The notes under the pieces: generated by a model | What the model saw: the letters and a program-made list of their open reading frames with translations, nothing else | Told to the model about the DNA's origin: nothing | The model's database searches: none | Assembly: GCA_019638285.1 (NCBI GenBank) | Contig: JAHBUB010000015.1 | Location: 1-64,000 of the forward strand | Source of the DNA: Cyclobacteriaceae bacterium | Lineage (GTDB): Bacteria; Bacteroidota; Bacteroidia; Cytophagales; Cyclobacteriaceae | DNA: 64,000 nucleotides | Direction: 5' to 3' | In this document: piece after piece, positions 18,946-26,726 of the stretch | Layout: every line of letters begins with the position of its first letter | Position numbering within the stretch: the stretch's first letter is position 1 | Position numbers and translations under genes: made by a program

Positions 18946-19290
18946 ATGTCACTATTAAAATTTGAACATAAAATTATCGACTTAGACGATGTTCCCCATC
19001 GAATCATCGAAGCCGATGTTACGAGAGAACGTGCGGTGTTCCTTCAAAACTTACTTTTGATCAACCACCACAAAACAAAAATTCAGGAAGTACCGGCAAA
19101 AGAAGAAGGACAACCCTCTACGTATAACCTCGTTACACCTGACGTCACTTTCAATCCCATTGTAAAAGTTTATAATCGGGAAATAAGAACATCAGATGGC
19201 AAAAAAGTAACTCCAGATTATTGGAATCAAAAGACCACTCAATTGGAGCCAAACTATTGGGATAAGAATAAAAAAAGATTTTTAGGGTAA
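18946..19290 (+). CDS. small soluble protein of unknown function
   Basis: A 114-residue protein I do not recognise. It lacks a signal peptide, membrane segments and cysteines. It is rich in lysine, asparagine and aromatic residues near the C-terminus, with a repeated tyrosine-tryptophan motif (TPDYWNQK and EPNYWDKN). It lies 91 bp after nuoN on the same strand and may be read through from the operon, but no terminator or promoter decides this. The coding call rests on an uninterrupted frame with a normal residue mix and on its position. Confidence 0.6.
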   Translation: MSLLKFEHKIIDLDDVPHRIIEADVTRERAVFLQNLLLINHHKTKIQEVPAKEEGQPSTYNLVTPDVTFNPIVKVYNREIRTSDGKKVTPDYWNQKTTQLEPNYWDKNKKRFLG

Positions 19291-19444
19291 TTTTTACCCT
19301 GTCAATAATTTTGTTAAATAAAATGACACGATTAAGCAGTCATTGGCTCATTTAACCACAATTATGGAAACAATGCATTCCAGATTACTTCTCTCAAACA
19401 AAAAATAAAATTATATTGCATCAAAATTTTGAATTAAAAATCAT

Positions 19445-19978
19445 ATGAAAAAAAATCTAATTCTATTACTTCTGGTTGGTGGCTTTATTTTAACATCAAG
19501 CACTGCCTTTGCACAGTATGAAAAAGGCGACAAACTCCTGAATATTGGTATTGGAGTAAACTCATATTATAATGGAGGGATTCCAGTTGGTGCATCTTTT
19601 GAAGTGGGGGTAACTGATGAAATCAGTGTGGGTGGATCAGTTGATTATCTCTCCCATAATTATGGAAGTTACGGTGGATCAGACTTTAGATTCACGGCAA
19701 TATATATCGGTGCCAGAGGCTCGTACCACTTCAACGAATTGTTGAACCTCAACAATGAAAAATTAGATATATATGGAGGATTAACCCTTGGTTATAGAAG
19801 TTTCTCATGGAATGATTCAGCGTTCGGAACCGGATTAAGTAATAGTTATGGCAATGGAATGTACCTGGGCATTTATGCAGCAGGTCGCTATTATTTCACT
19901 GAAAAAGTAGGTGCTTTTCTAGAAGTAGGTGCTGTGGGGTCCACCAATGCAAAGCTTGGGGTTGCCTTTAAGTTCTAA
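19445..19978 (+). CDS. small outer-membrane beta-barrel protein
   Basis: A 177-residue exported protein. The signal peptide (KKNLILLLLVGGFILTSSTAFA) ends at AFAQ. The mature part alternates polar and aromatic/hydrophobic residues in strands separated by short glycine/asparagine turns, and ends in an aromatic residue (KLGVAFKF), as expected for an eight-strand OmpA/OmpX-like barrel. No periplasmic domain follows. It is a single gene ended by a strong hairpin terminator. Confidence 0.75.
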   Translation: MKKNLILLLLVGGFILTSSTAFAQYEKGDKLLNIGIGVNSYYNGGIPVGASFEVGVTDEISVGGSVDYLSHNYGSYGGSDFRFTAIYIGARGSYHFNELLNLNNEKLDIYGGLTLGYRSFSWNDSAFGTGLSNSYGNGMYLGIYAAGRYYFTEKVGAFLEVGAVGSTNAKLGVAFKF

Positions 19979-19996
19979 AAAATAATATCTAAAGAT

Positions 19997-20030
19997 AAAA
20001 AAGTACGTTCTTGCCGGGCGTACTTTTTTT
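19997..20030 (+). terminator. rho-independent terminator after the small barrel gene
   Basis: The arms AAAAAAGTACG (19997-20007) and CGTACTTTTTT pair across an 11-base loop, and the second arm runs into a T tract ending at 20030. It starts 18 bases after the stop codon of the barrel gene. Confidence 0.85.
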
Positions 20031-20054
20031 ATGTCAAAACATTTTTATGTTCTT

Positions 20055-20084
20055 CTAGCGCTGTAAGGTCTTCCAACCTGACAA
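20055..20084 (+). repeat. REP unit A
   Basis: A 30-base unit beginning CTAGCGCTG, with a hairpin of AGGTC/GACCT type that is imperfect here (AAGGTCTTCCAACCT). It aligns without gaps to unit B at 20196 with about five differences and lies in the same orientation. Only the RAYT gene and these units share this sequence. Confidence 0.7.
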
Positions 20085-20094
20085 CACCAGAAAC

Positions 20095-20128
20095 AAAAAC
20101 AGCCAGACCTTTAGAACCTAGCTGTTTT
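20095..20128 (-). terminator. duplicated terminator hairpin of a lost paralogue
   Basis: The hairpin AAAACAGC...GCTGTTTT, read on the minus strand, ends in a T tract. It is nearly identical to the terminator of the sortilin-like gene at 20932-20966. It follows the 15 residual codons at 20148-20195 just as the other copy follows its gene. Confidence 0.7.
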
Positions 20129-20147
20129 GATAGTTTACAAACAATAA

Positions 20148-20195
20148 CTACTTCAACTCCCTCCTCTTCTTTACCATCTCTTCTTTAATTTCCTC
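20148..20195 (-). pseudogene. C-terminal remnant of a sortilin/BNR-like paralogue
   Basis: Read on the minus strand, this encodes EEIKEEMVKKRRELK followed by a stop. The C-terminus of the intact neighbour ends KEIKAALEKKRDELK and stop. The alignment is ungapped with the same offset (838 bases) as the terminator and trailer that follow. The fragment is cut abruptly by REP unit B. It is best read as the tail of a former tandem paralogue whose body was deleted. Confidence 0.6.
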
Positions 20196-20225
20196 CTAGT
20201 GCTGTCAGGTCTTCCGACCTGATCA
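20196..20225 (+). repeat. REP unit B
   Basis: It starts CTAGTGCTG, then the stem GTCAGGTC, loop TTCC and stem GACCTGAT. It lies just downstream of the RAYT stop and is inverted relative to unit C on the other side of the gene. Confidence 0.75.
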
Positions 20226-20233
20226 GCCCTCTC

Positions 20234-20784
20234 TCAAAAATATTCGCGATAGTCCGTAACGGGAAGTATTCCTTGCTCTCCCAACTCATAAGAGGCAGCA
20301 CTGGAATATTCCCACTTTTCGGGACTATCAACTAAGCTCCAATGTTCCTGAAGTGGATTCATATGTATATATTCTAATTTAGCCTCCAATAAATCAGTAC
20401 TTTCTAAAAACAGGTCATCAAACCGATCCTCCCAAATTTTGAATACTTGCTTTTTAGGGCCCTGCACGCGAAGCTTTTCTAAAAGTTCAATTTGTCCCGT
20501 CTTTTCAATTTCCTTTCTAATCATTACGGCTGTAAATTTTTTCATATCCCTAATCCAGTTAGAGAGCTCATTTTTGAGTTTAAAAAAGATAATCAGATGG
20601 ATATGATTCGGCATTACAACATAGCCAAGTATTTCAGCATCATATTTTTGTTTACAAATTTCATACTCTCGATGACAATATCTTTGCAAACGTCCATCGC
20701 CAACAAATGATACCATTTATAGCAAGTTGTGGTTACAAAGAAGCAATTTTTATCCTGATATAAGGTACGATCCCGTAAACCCAT
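20234..20784 (-). pseudogene. REP-associated tyrosine transposase (RAYT, Y1/IS200-like), frameshifted
   Basis: A Y1 HUH transposase in two frames. The longer frame (20716 to 20234, 160 residues) holds the HUH motif MPNHIHLII and the tyrosine motif LEYIHMNP, plus the usual FKIWEDRFDD-type stretch. The expected N-terminus lies in the other frame from an ATG at 20784: it reads MGLRDRTLYQDKNCFFVTTT then CYKWYHLLA, a hallmark of the family. The frames join at a run of five T (20645-20649, A on the coding strand); one extra base there would restore a single chain of about 183 residues. The alternative is a -1 frameshift during translation. An ATG at 20716 could start the shorter protein, but it would lack the first strand of the fold. 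Confidence 0.75.
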
Positions 20785-20841
20785 ATTATGAATTTCGCTA
20801 TTTTATTCCAACAATAGAAATGGTAAATTTGGAAGCAGGTT

Positions 20842-20871
20842 GGGTCAGGTCGGAAGACCTGACCGCACTAG
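20842..20871 (-). repeat. REP unit C
   Basis: Read on the minus strand it starts CTAGTGCGG, then has the perfect stem GTCAGGTC/GACCTGAC with loop TTCC. It lies about 60 bases upstream of the reconstructed RAYT start and is inverted with respect to unit B. Confidence 0.78.
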
Positions 20872-20931
20872 AAAAGTAATTAAGAAGAAATTATATGATG
20901 CGCTCTGTTGTCAAACTTAATTACATCCAAA

Positions 20932-20966
20932 CAAAAACAGCCAGACCTTTAGAGTCTAGCTGTTTT
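20932..20966 (-). terminator. terminator of the sortilin/BNR-like gene
   Basis: On the minus strand, arms AAAACAGC and GCTGTTTT pair around an AGA/TCT extension and loop, followed by T residues. It lies about 20 bases after the stop codon at 20986. A near copy occurs at 20095-20128. Confidence 0.75.
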
Positions 20967-20985
20967 GATAGTTTAGAAACAATAA

Positions 20986-23900
20986 CTACTTCAACTCATC
21001 TCGCTTCTTCTCTAGCGCTGCTTTAATTTCTTTCAGTCGTTTCAACCCTGCTATCGCTTGTGTAGTTGGCTTAACATCTGCATTCTCAAATACCAATTGG
21101 ATGTACAAAAACTTGTCTTGTAACCCTACGATGGTTTCATTGGGACGTTCTGTGATACTACCGTAAATAATGTCTGGGTTCTCAGGTGCACCCTCGCCCA
21201 CCATATCGCGCAAGGCTGTGTACTGTGCTTTCTTAAGTTTTTTCTTGCCATTCAACTGTGCTTCTACTGACTCACGCATAGCATGTAACTCATGATATGC
21301 TTTGTAGCATTCAAGAGCGTAATCATGTTGCGCTTTTAAGTCAACTGCACTTATACTTACGCGTGGATCCATTTTTATCTCCAATGTTTGCTCCATCGTT
21401 TTTCCATCTACTGTTAGGCGAATTGTATATTTTCCTGGCATCACAAAAGGCCCCTGCGGTCCTGTAGGTGTATTTTTATACACTGCCGAGATTGAATGTT
21501 GTCGTACTGAACCAACTGGAGGCGCATAACGTAAATCCCAAATAAAGCGGTGATGGCCTGTAGTGGTCTCAATTTTTTGTGCAGGCCTAAACCAATAGGT
21601 GGGGTACTGCATGGAAGCTGTATCTAACACCTCAGGTTTGTCTTTGCTTGAGTATTTTCGAACTATCTGACCATCCCTGCCTACGATTTCCAGGGTTACT
21701 TCACTGGCACTTTGCTTTAACATATAATCCAGAATGGCTCCATCTGGAGGATTTTGTCCTGTGGGTTCTTCAGGCGGAATAGGTGTATCTAAAAACATAT
21801 TATCCCGAACACGAACAGTTACCGGTGAGCTGAATAAATATGCCTTTTCAGCAACAGCAGCTTTGGCTTGCTCACGCAAAGGATTGATGTTGTCCAAAAT
21901 CCAGATGGATCGCCCGTGTGTTCCAATCACCAAATCATCTTCATGAATAACCAAGTCCCTAATAGAAGTAGCAGGCATATTCATGCGCAACGATTGCCAA
22001 TTTTCTCCGTCATCAATAGAAAAATATACCTCGCGCTCTGTTCCTGCAAACAACAAACCTTTTTGTTTAGGGTCTTCCCGTACTACATTCACGGGACCCA
22101 TCGGGTTCATGCCTTTCACTATTTCCTTCCATGTAGCCCCACCATCATGAGTGCGATAGATGTGTGGCTTCATATCGTCTTTTCGGATCGCGTTTATGGC
22201 AGCATAGGTGGTATTCGCATCAAAGTGACCCGCATCCATGATGGATACCTTATCCCACGATTTCATCGCTGTTGGCGTTACGTCCTTCCAATTCTTTCCA
22301 CCGTCTTTTGTAATGTGTATGAGTCCATCGTCAGTGCCTGTCCAAATGGTATTTACATCCAAGGGAGAAGCTGTCACCGCATAAATCACTGCGCGCTGAC
22401 GCATCGTCTCCATTTCTTTTGTTTTAAAATCTCCTACACTTTCTGGTATCTCTGGTTGCTCACGAGTAAGGTCAGGACTAATGATTTCCCACTGCTGCCC
22501 ACCATTCATGGTTTTCCATAATACGTTGGTGCCAAACAATAACATATTAGGATCAGCGGGATGAAATAACAATGGAAGGGTGCGCAACATGCGGTATTTC
22601 CCAGAACGCAAAGCTTCAGGCGCCACATTTTGTGATTGACCTGTTTTTCTATTGAATCGCATCATGCGTCCACCATAAATAATGTTTGGATTTTTAGGGT
22701 CTGGGGCAATGGTGGCATACTCATCATTGCCAATACCGATCCAGTCTCGCATAGAGATTTGTCCACCGTTACCACGGCTGGCTACTCCTATCGCACCACT
22801 TTCTTGTTGGCCACCATATACCCAATATGGAAATTCATTACTAGTGGCTACATGATACATTTGAGAGGTTGGTTGATTCAACCATGAGCTCCATGTTTTT
22901 CCTCCATTCACACTAATGGTTGCTCCTTGATCTACCGCAAAGAACATAATATCCGGGTGCTCCGGATTAATCCATAGCCTATGATAGTCATCCCCACCGG
23001 GAGCTCCCTTAAAAGACCACCAGGTCTTACCACCATCAGTTGATTTGTAGGCAGCCACATTGGCCGCAAATATTGTGTTTTCATCCTTGGGGTGCACACG
23101 TATTTCACCAAAGTCTCCTCCTCTTCCCCACAATCGTCTATCCGTATTTACTAATGTCCAGCTTTCACCAGCATCACCACTCCGATAAATCCCTCCATTT
23201 ATTTTTGCATCTACCGTGGCAAACAATACTTTAGGATTGCTTTGCGAAACACTAAATCCTACCCTACCTAAACCTTGTTCGACACCAGGTAAACCCTTCG
23301 TAAGTTGGTGCCAAGTGGTACCCCCATCAGTAGATTTATACAATCCGCTATTGGGTCCTGAGAAGGCCGCATTTTCCCACGGACCTTCCAGGTGTTCCCA
23401 CATATTGGCATACAATATTTGAGGATTGGTTGGATCAAATTCTATTTGAATTGAACCCGTGTTGTGGTTGATATAAAATACTTTCTCCCAGTTTTTACCC
23501 CCATCTGTGGTGCGAAAAATTCCTCTCATTTCATTGGGACCGTAAGGGTGTCCTAATCCAGAAACAAAAACGATATCTGGGTTGGTAGGATGTACAATTA
23601 GCCTACCCACTTGTTGTACATCATTGAGCCCGATATGAGCCCATGTTTTACCGCCATCTATCGATTTGAAAATACCATCACCCACACTGAGATCGGGTCG
23701 GTGAAGTCCTTCACCGCTTCCCACATAAATGATATTGGGATTGTTGGGTGACACCGCAATATCTCCAATAGAACCGGTAGGTTGATCATCAAATATGGGA
23801 TTCCAGGTACGTCCATAATCATCCGATTTCCAGACACCACCATTGTTTACACCCATAAAGAATACATTGGGTTGCGATGGAATGCCTACAGCACCCACCG

Positions 23901-24024
23901 TTCGGCTAGCCCTGAATGGACCAATGGAACGGTATTCTAGGTCTTGAAATGATTCTTGAGAAACAGATTGGCCAATTGCTGATATTGAGCCTACCAGAAA
24001 AATTGTGAGTAAAATTTGTCGCAT
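20986..24024 (-). CDS. secreted sortilin/Vps10-like BNR-repeat (beta-propeller) protein
   Basis: A 1012-residue exported protein. The signal peptide (RQILLTIFLVGSISAIGQ) is followed by repeated Asp-box/BNR motifs of the form S-x-D-G-G-x-T-W (KSDDYGRTWNP, KSIDGGKTWAH, RTTDGGKNWEK, KSTDGGTTWHQ, RSGDAGESWTL, KSTDGGKTWWS and more), giving two propeller-like halves over residues about 30-720. The C-terminal third has a beta-sandwich-like region and a terminal helical segment (residues about 900-1012) rich in lysine. In Bacteroidota such proteins are annotated as glycosyl hydrolase or VPS10 domain proteins, but catalytic activity is not evident. No T9SS sorting tail was recognised. A remnant of a second copy lies downstream. 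Confidence 0.85.
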   Translation of the reverse strand: MRQILLTIFLVGSISAIGQSVSQESFQDLEYRSIGPFRASRTVGAVGIPSQPNVFFMGVNNGGVWKSDDYGRTWNPIFDDQPTGSIGDIAVSPNNPNIIYVGSGEGLHRPDLSVGDGIFKSIDGGKTWAHIGLNDVQQVGRLIVHPTNPDIVFVSGLGHPYGPNEMRGIFRTTDGGKNWEKVFYINHNTGSIQIEFDPTNPQILYANMWEHLEGPWENAAFSGPNSGLYKSTDGGTTWHQLTKGLPGVEQGLGRVGFSVSQSNPKVLFATVDAKINGGIYRSGDAGESWTLVNTDRRLWGRGGDFGEIRVHPKDENTIFAANVAAYKSTDGGKTWWSFKGAPGGDDYHRLWINPEHPDIMFFAVDQGATISVNGGKTWSSWLNQPTSQMYHVATSNEFPYWVYGGQQESGAIGVASRGNGGQISMRDWIGIGNDEYATIAPDPKNPNIIYGGRMMRFNRKTGQSQNVAPEALRSGKYRMLRTLPLLFHPADPNMLLFGTNVLWKTMNGGQQWEIISPDLTREQPEIPESVGDFKTKEMETMRQRAVIYAVTASPLDVNTIWTGTDDGLIHITKDGGKNWKDVTPTAMKSWDKVSIMDAGHFDANTTYAAINAIRKDDMKPHIYRTHDGGATWKEIVKGMNPMGPVNVVREDPKQKGLLFAGTEREVYFSIDDGENWQSLRMNMPATSIRDLVIHEDDLVIGTHGRSIWILDNINPLREQAKAAVAEKAYLFSSPVTVRVRDNMFLDTPIPPEEPTGQNPPDGAILDYMLKQSASEVTLEIVGRDGQIVRKYSSKDKPEVLDTASMQYPTYWFRPAQKIETTTGHHRFIWDLRYAPPVGSVRQHSISAVYKNTPTGPQGPFVMPGKYTIRLTVDGKTMEQTLEIKMDPRVSISAVDLKAQHDYALECYKAYHELHAMRESVEAQLNGKKKLKKAQYTALRDMVGEGAPENPDIIYGSITERPNETIVGLQDKFLYIQLVFENADVKPTTQAIAGLKRLKEIKAALEKKRDELK

Positions 24025-24180
24025 GTTTAAGGATTTTAGTCTTCGATTTTAGGCATTATCCAAGGCAATAACAACACAATTTTTTTTTGATTGTGAAGCG
24101 ATCCGCTTCCCAGTGACAGTAATGAGAATGTTCAATTTCAAATGATAAGCTCGTGTCTTCAATAAATGCTCAAAATATCG

Positions 24181-24188
24181 TATCTTTG
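24181..24188 (+). promoter_or_regulatory. candidate Bacteroidota -7 element for the cold-shock gene
   Basis: TATCTTTG matches the TAnnTTTG -7 consensus of the Bacteroidota primary sigma factor. No clear -33 TTG is seen at the usual spacing. The implied leader to the ATG at 24288 is about 93 bases, which would fit a structured cold-shock leader. Confidence 0.4.
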
Positions 24189-24196
24189 TAACCTTC

Positions 24197-24222
24197 ATCT
24201 GATCTGATGACCTGACTTCTAG
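24197..24222 (-). repeat. possible degenerate REP unit
   Basis: The segment has ATCTGATC and GACCTGAC-like arms around a short loop, followed by CTTCTAG, in the same order as REP unit C but with many differences. It lies in the intergenic region between the sortilin-like and cold-shock genes. Support is weak. Confidence 0.3.
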
Positions 24223-24287
24223 AAGACTCCCCTCAACAGTTCATTTGAAATCAGCTTAAATCAATTATTCACGGACCAAATTTATTT

Positions 24288-24749
24288 ATGGGAAAATCGC
24301 AGGAGACCTGGAACAAAAAACAAAAAGAAAAGAAAAAACAGAAGAAAAGAGACGACAAAGAGCAAAAAATGCAGGAGAGAAAGGCCAATCCTGCCAAAAG
24401 CAGCCTTGATGATATGTTGGCTTATGTAGATGAGTTTGGCAATATCACTTCCACTCCTCCTGATCCTATGAAGAAAAGGGTGGCTATTAAACTCGAAGAC
24501 ATCGAAGTAAGCATTCCCAAACAGGCACCCATTGACCCAGCTGATTTAATTAGAAAAGGAAGTGTTACGTTCTTTAACGATGCCAAAGGATACGGATTCA
24601 TTAAAGATACCGAATCCCAGGAAAGCGTTTTTGTTCACGTCAATGCGCTTACTGAACCCATACAGGAAAAAGATAAAGTTACTTTTGAGGTGGAAATGGG
24701 ACAGAAAGGCCCCTCTGCTATCAATGTAAAGTTGATTAAAGCAGAATAG
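24288..24749 (+). CDS. cold-shock-domain protein with basic N-terminal extension
   Basis: A 153-residue protein. Residues 1-40 are an extremely lysine-rich helix (QKEKKKQKKRDDKEQ), likely nucleic-acid binding. Residues about 88-150 are a cold-shock domain with the aromatic RNP motifs KGYGFI and VFVHV. It probably binds single-stranded RNA or DNA as a chaperone. It is longer than the 66-70 residues of classical Csp proteins; this basic-extension architecture is common in Bacteroidota. It is monocistronic, with its own terminator. Confidence 0.88.
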   Translation: MGKSQETWNKKQKEKKKQKKRDDKEQKMQERKANPAKSSLDDMLAYVDEFGNITSTPPDPMKKRVAIKLEDIEVSIPKQAPIDPADLIRKGSVTFFNDAKGYGFIKDTESQESVFVHVNALTEPIQEKDKVTFEVEMGQKGPSAINVKLIKAE

Positions 24750-24775
24750 CACTGCTAAAATAAATTAATTATATA

Positions 24776-24806
24776 AAAGCCGGCATCACCGGCTTTCTCC
24801 TTTTTA
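24776..24806 (+). terminator. terminator after the cold-shock gene
   Basis: AAAGCCGG and CCGGCTTT pair around a CATCA loop, followed by CTCCTTTTT. It begins 27 bases after the stop codon and faces the convergent barrel gene. Confidence 0.85.
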
Positions 24807-24841
24807 ATACACCCTTTTTCAAAGTATCTCTGTTTTCTACT

Positions 24842-26017
24842 TTAAAAACTCCACTTCAATCTGACAAACCCAGATTGAGCAACCAAACCATAATTCCCAC
24901 TTACTGGACTCTTATCAAAGAACAGCTGACCTACTACATCCAAATCCAAATTTTGTTTCACAGAAAAGGTGAAGGCAGGATTGGCAAAAAACGCATTGCT
25001 ACCCGGGTAAGCAATAGCAGACAATCCGCCATGAAATAGTGGAGTAAATTGATAGGACGATTGAATAAAAGACGACCAACGATAATTAGAAATGTTGCGC
25101 ACAGTAAAGTTACCCGGGCGCGCACCAACAAATGAGAATCCAAACACAGGGTTTACTTCTGCAACGGAATTATACATAACGGAACCATTCAGATAAAAAG
25201 TATTGGGGAAAGAATAGTCTATTGAGATAGCACTAAGAAATAAGCCATCGTAGGATTGGTTTATTGAAGTTTCAGTAACCGGTATGAAGTAAGAAAGCTC
25301 TCCTTTAAAACCAGCTTTACCCAAGTTACCCGCCCAACCTGTTCCTAATGCCAAATCTCCTTGGGCTATCCCAGCAAGGAACTGCATATCATAGTTCCAT
25401 CTGTTAACCCTCCACATGGCTGCACCTACAAATCGATCTATATCCTCTGCCATTTTTGCAGCTACTTCAATGCTTGAGGCCACCCCTGTGTATTTAGAAA
25501 TGCGCAATGCATCAGAGCCAGGTCGTTCTTCATAATCAAAGTCAAAGAAAGAATAGGCATTGAACCAATCATTAGGATTCCACGCTAGGTTTACTCCCCA
25601 ATTAATTCTTTGTCTTCCTAACTTCACCTCCCAGTCATTTTTATTCCATTGAATGTATACCCGATCTGCCATTACATTTAGTATAGCTGATTTATTGTCA
25701 ATCAAATTGGCCGATAAGTCAAAGTAATCGTTGTTGGAATCGACAATCCGGTTGTAGTAAGGAATATCTCTCACAAAATTTCCTACAAACAAACGATTCC
25801 TAAATTCTACGAATGCCGAAAAATTCTCATTAGGATACCATGCAAAATTTAATCGGTTGTGTGTCAAATCCTCCACCCACAAATCGTCATTGAAGTAATT
25901 GAACGATCCCATATTCTTTAGGTATCCCTTGAAGGTAATTTTCTTCTCATCACTCTCCTGGGCAAAAGTCGCAATGGATAAGAGTATCCCTATGAATATG
26001 AGAAAGCTTCTTTTCAT
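24842..26017 (-). CDS. outer-membrane beta-barrel protein of the ABC/LolA-like operon
   Basis: A 391-residue exported protein with a signal peptide (KRSFLIFIGILLSIATFAQ). The mature chain is made of amphipathic strands with aromatic girdles, contains the segment LGRQRINWGVNLAWNPNDWF seen in DUF1302-like and alginate-type porins, and ends in a phenylalanine (FVRLKWSF), the usual signal for barrel assembly. Its ATG overlaps the stop of the ABC ATPase gene by one base, so it belongs to that operon. It may be the outer-membrane receiver or exit of the pathway (inference). Confidence 0.78.
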   Translation of the reverse strand: MKRSFLIFIGILLSIATFAQESDEKKITFKGYLKNMGSFNYFNDDLWVEDLTHNRLNFAWYPNENFSAFVEFRNRLFVGNFVRDIPYYNRIVDSNNDYFDLSANLIDNKSAILNVMADRVYIQWNKNDWEVKLGRQRINWGVNLAWNPNDWFNAYSFFDFDYEERPGSDALRISKYTGVASSIEVAAKMAEDIDRFVGAAMWRVNRWNYDMQFLAGIAQGDLALGTGWAGNLGKAGFKGELSYFIPVTETSINQSYDGLFLSAISIDYSFPNTFYLNGSVMYNSVAEVNPVFGFSFVGARPGNFTVRNISNYRWSSFIQSSYQFTPLFHGGLSAIAYPGSNAFFANPAFTFSVKQNLDLDVVGQLFFDKSPVSGNYGLVAQSGFVRLKWSF

Positions 26018-26703
26018 TAACGCTTCACATCAGAAACAATAGTACCATCCTCCAAGGTAACGATGCGCCTTGCCTTATCCATCACGCGTTGATCGTGAGT
26101 GGAAAAAACAAATGTTGCCTTTTGTTCCTTATTCATTTTCGCCATTAAGTCCAATAGATTTGAGGTTGAAGTTGAATCAAGGTTTGCCGTGGGTTCATCT
26201 GCCAGTATAAAACGTGGTTTGGATGCCAGCGCTCTGGCTACAGCCACTCTTTGTTGTTGACCTCCTGAAAGTTGCGAAGGTTTGCTATTTGCTTTGTCCG
26301 AAATATCCATTTGTTCTAACAATTCCATCGCCCTGTCATAGCGTTCTTTTTTGCTTCGTTTCTGCAGCAGCATGATAAACTCCACGTTTTCCAAAGCCGT
26401 TAACACCGGAATGAGATTGTAAGCTTGAAAAACAAACCCAATGTTCCTCAGCCTAAAATCAATCAGCTCACTGTCCTTCATGTTTGAAATGTCTATGCCG
26501 CCCACCTCCACTTTTCCTTCGGTCGGTTGATCAAGCCCGCCAAGAATATTCAGCAGCGTAGTCTTACCACACCCTGAAGGTCCCACAATGGCTGTAAATT
26601 CCCCTTCTTCTATACTTAGGGTTAAATTATTTACAGCATGAACTGGTATGGTTGTTTTGTGATATACTTTAGAAACGTTGGTTGCTTTGATAATAGTTGA
26701 CAT
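26017..26703 (-). CDS. ABC transporter ATP-binding protein, LolD/MacB type
   Basis: A 228-residue ATPase. Walker A is GPSGCGKTT, the Q-loop region VFQAYNLIPVLTALENVE is typical of the LolD/MacB/FtsE family, the signature is LSGGQQQRVAVARAL, and Walker B is ILADEPTANLD followed by a THD H-loop. This family powers mechanotransmission through FtsX-type permeases rather than substrate channels. The partner permeases are the two genes immediately upstream. Confidence 0.93.
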   Translation of the reverse strand: MSTIIKATNVSKVYHKTTIPVHAVNNLTLSIEEGEFTAIVGPSGCGKTTLLNILGGLDQPTEGKVEVGGIDISNMKDSELIDFRLRNIGFVFQAYNLIPVLTALENVEFIMLLQKRSKKERYDRAMELLEQMDISDKANSKPSQLSGGQQQRVAVARALASKPRFILADEPTANLDSTSTSNLLDLMAKMNKEQKATFVFSTHDQRVMDKARRIVTLEDGTIVSDVKR

Positions 26704-26726
26704 CCGTATTCGATGTTTAGTTTTTT

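Larger units (their letters stand above)
20196..20871. mobile_element. RAYT-type element bounded by inverted REP units
   Basis: Unit B (20196-20225) and unit C (20842-20871, opposite orientation) bracket a Y1-transposase gene. Each unit has the hairpin arms GTCAGGTC and GACCTGAC with a TTCC loop next to a CTAGTGC tag. This arrangement is that of REP-associated tyrosine transposase units, which are thought to be single-copy domesticated relatives of IS200/IS605. No target duplication was identified. Confidence 0.75.

Noticed and set aside
20234-20871. Complete active IS200/IS605 insertion sequence
   Set aside because: The gene is frameshifted, there is no TnpB, and the REP-like ends and single copy fit a RAYT unit better than a transposing IS.
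21868-22521. 217-codon frame on the plus strand
   Set aside because: It lies entirely antisense to the sortilin/BNR-like gene, whose repeats and signal peptide are convincing; residue composition is not protein-like.
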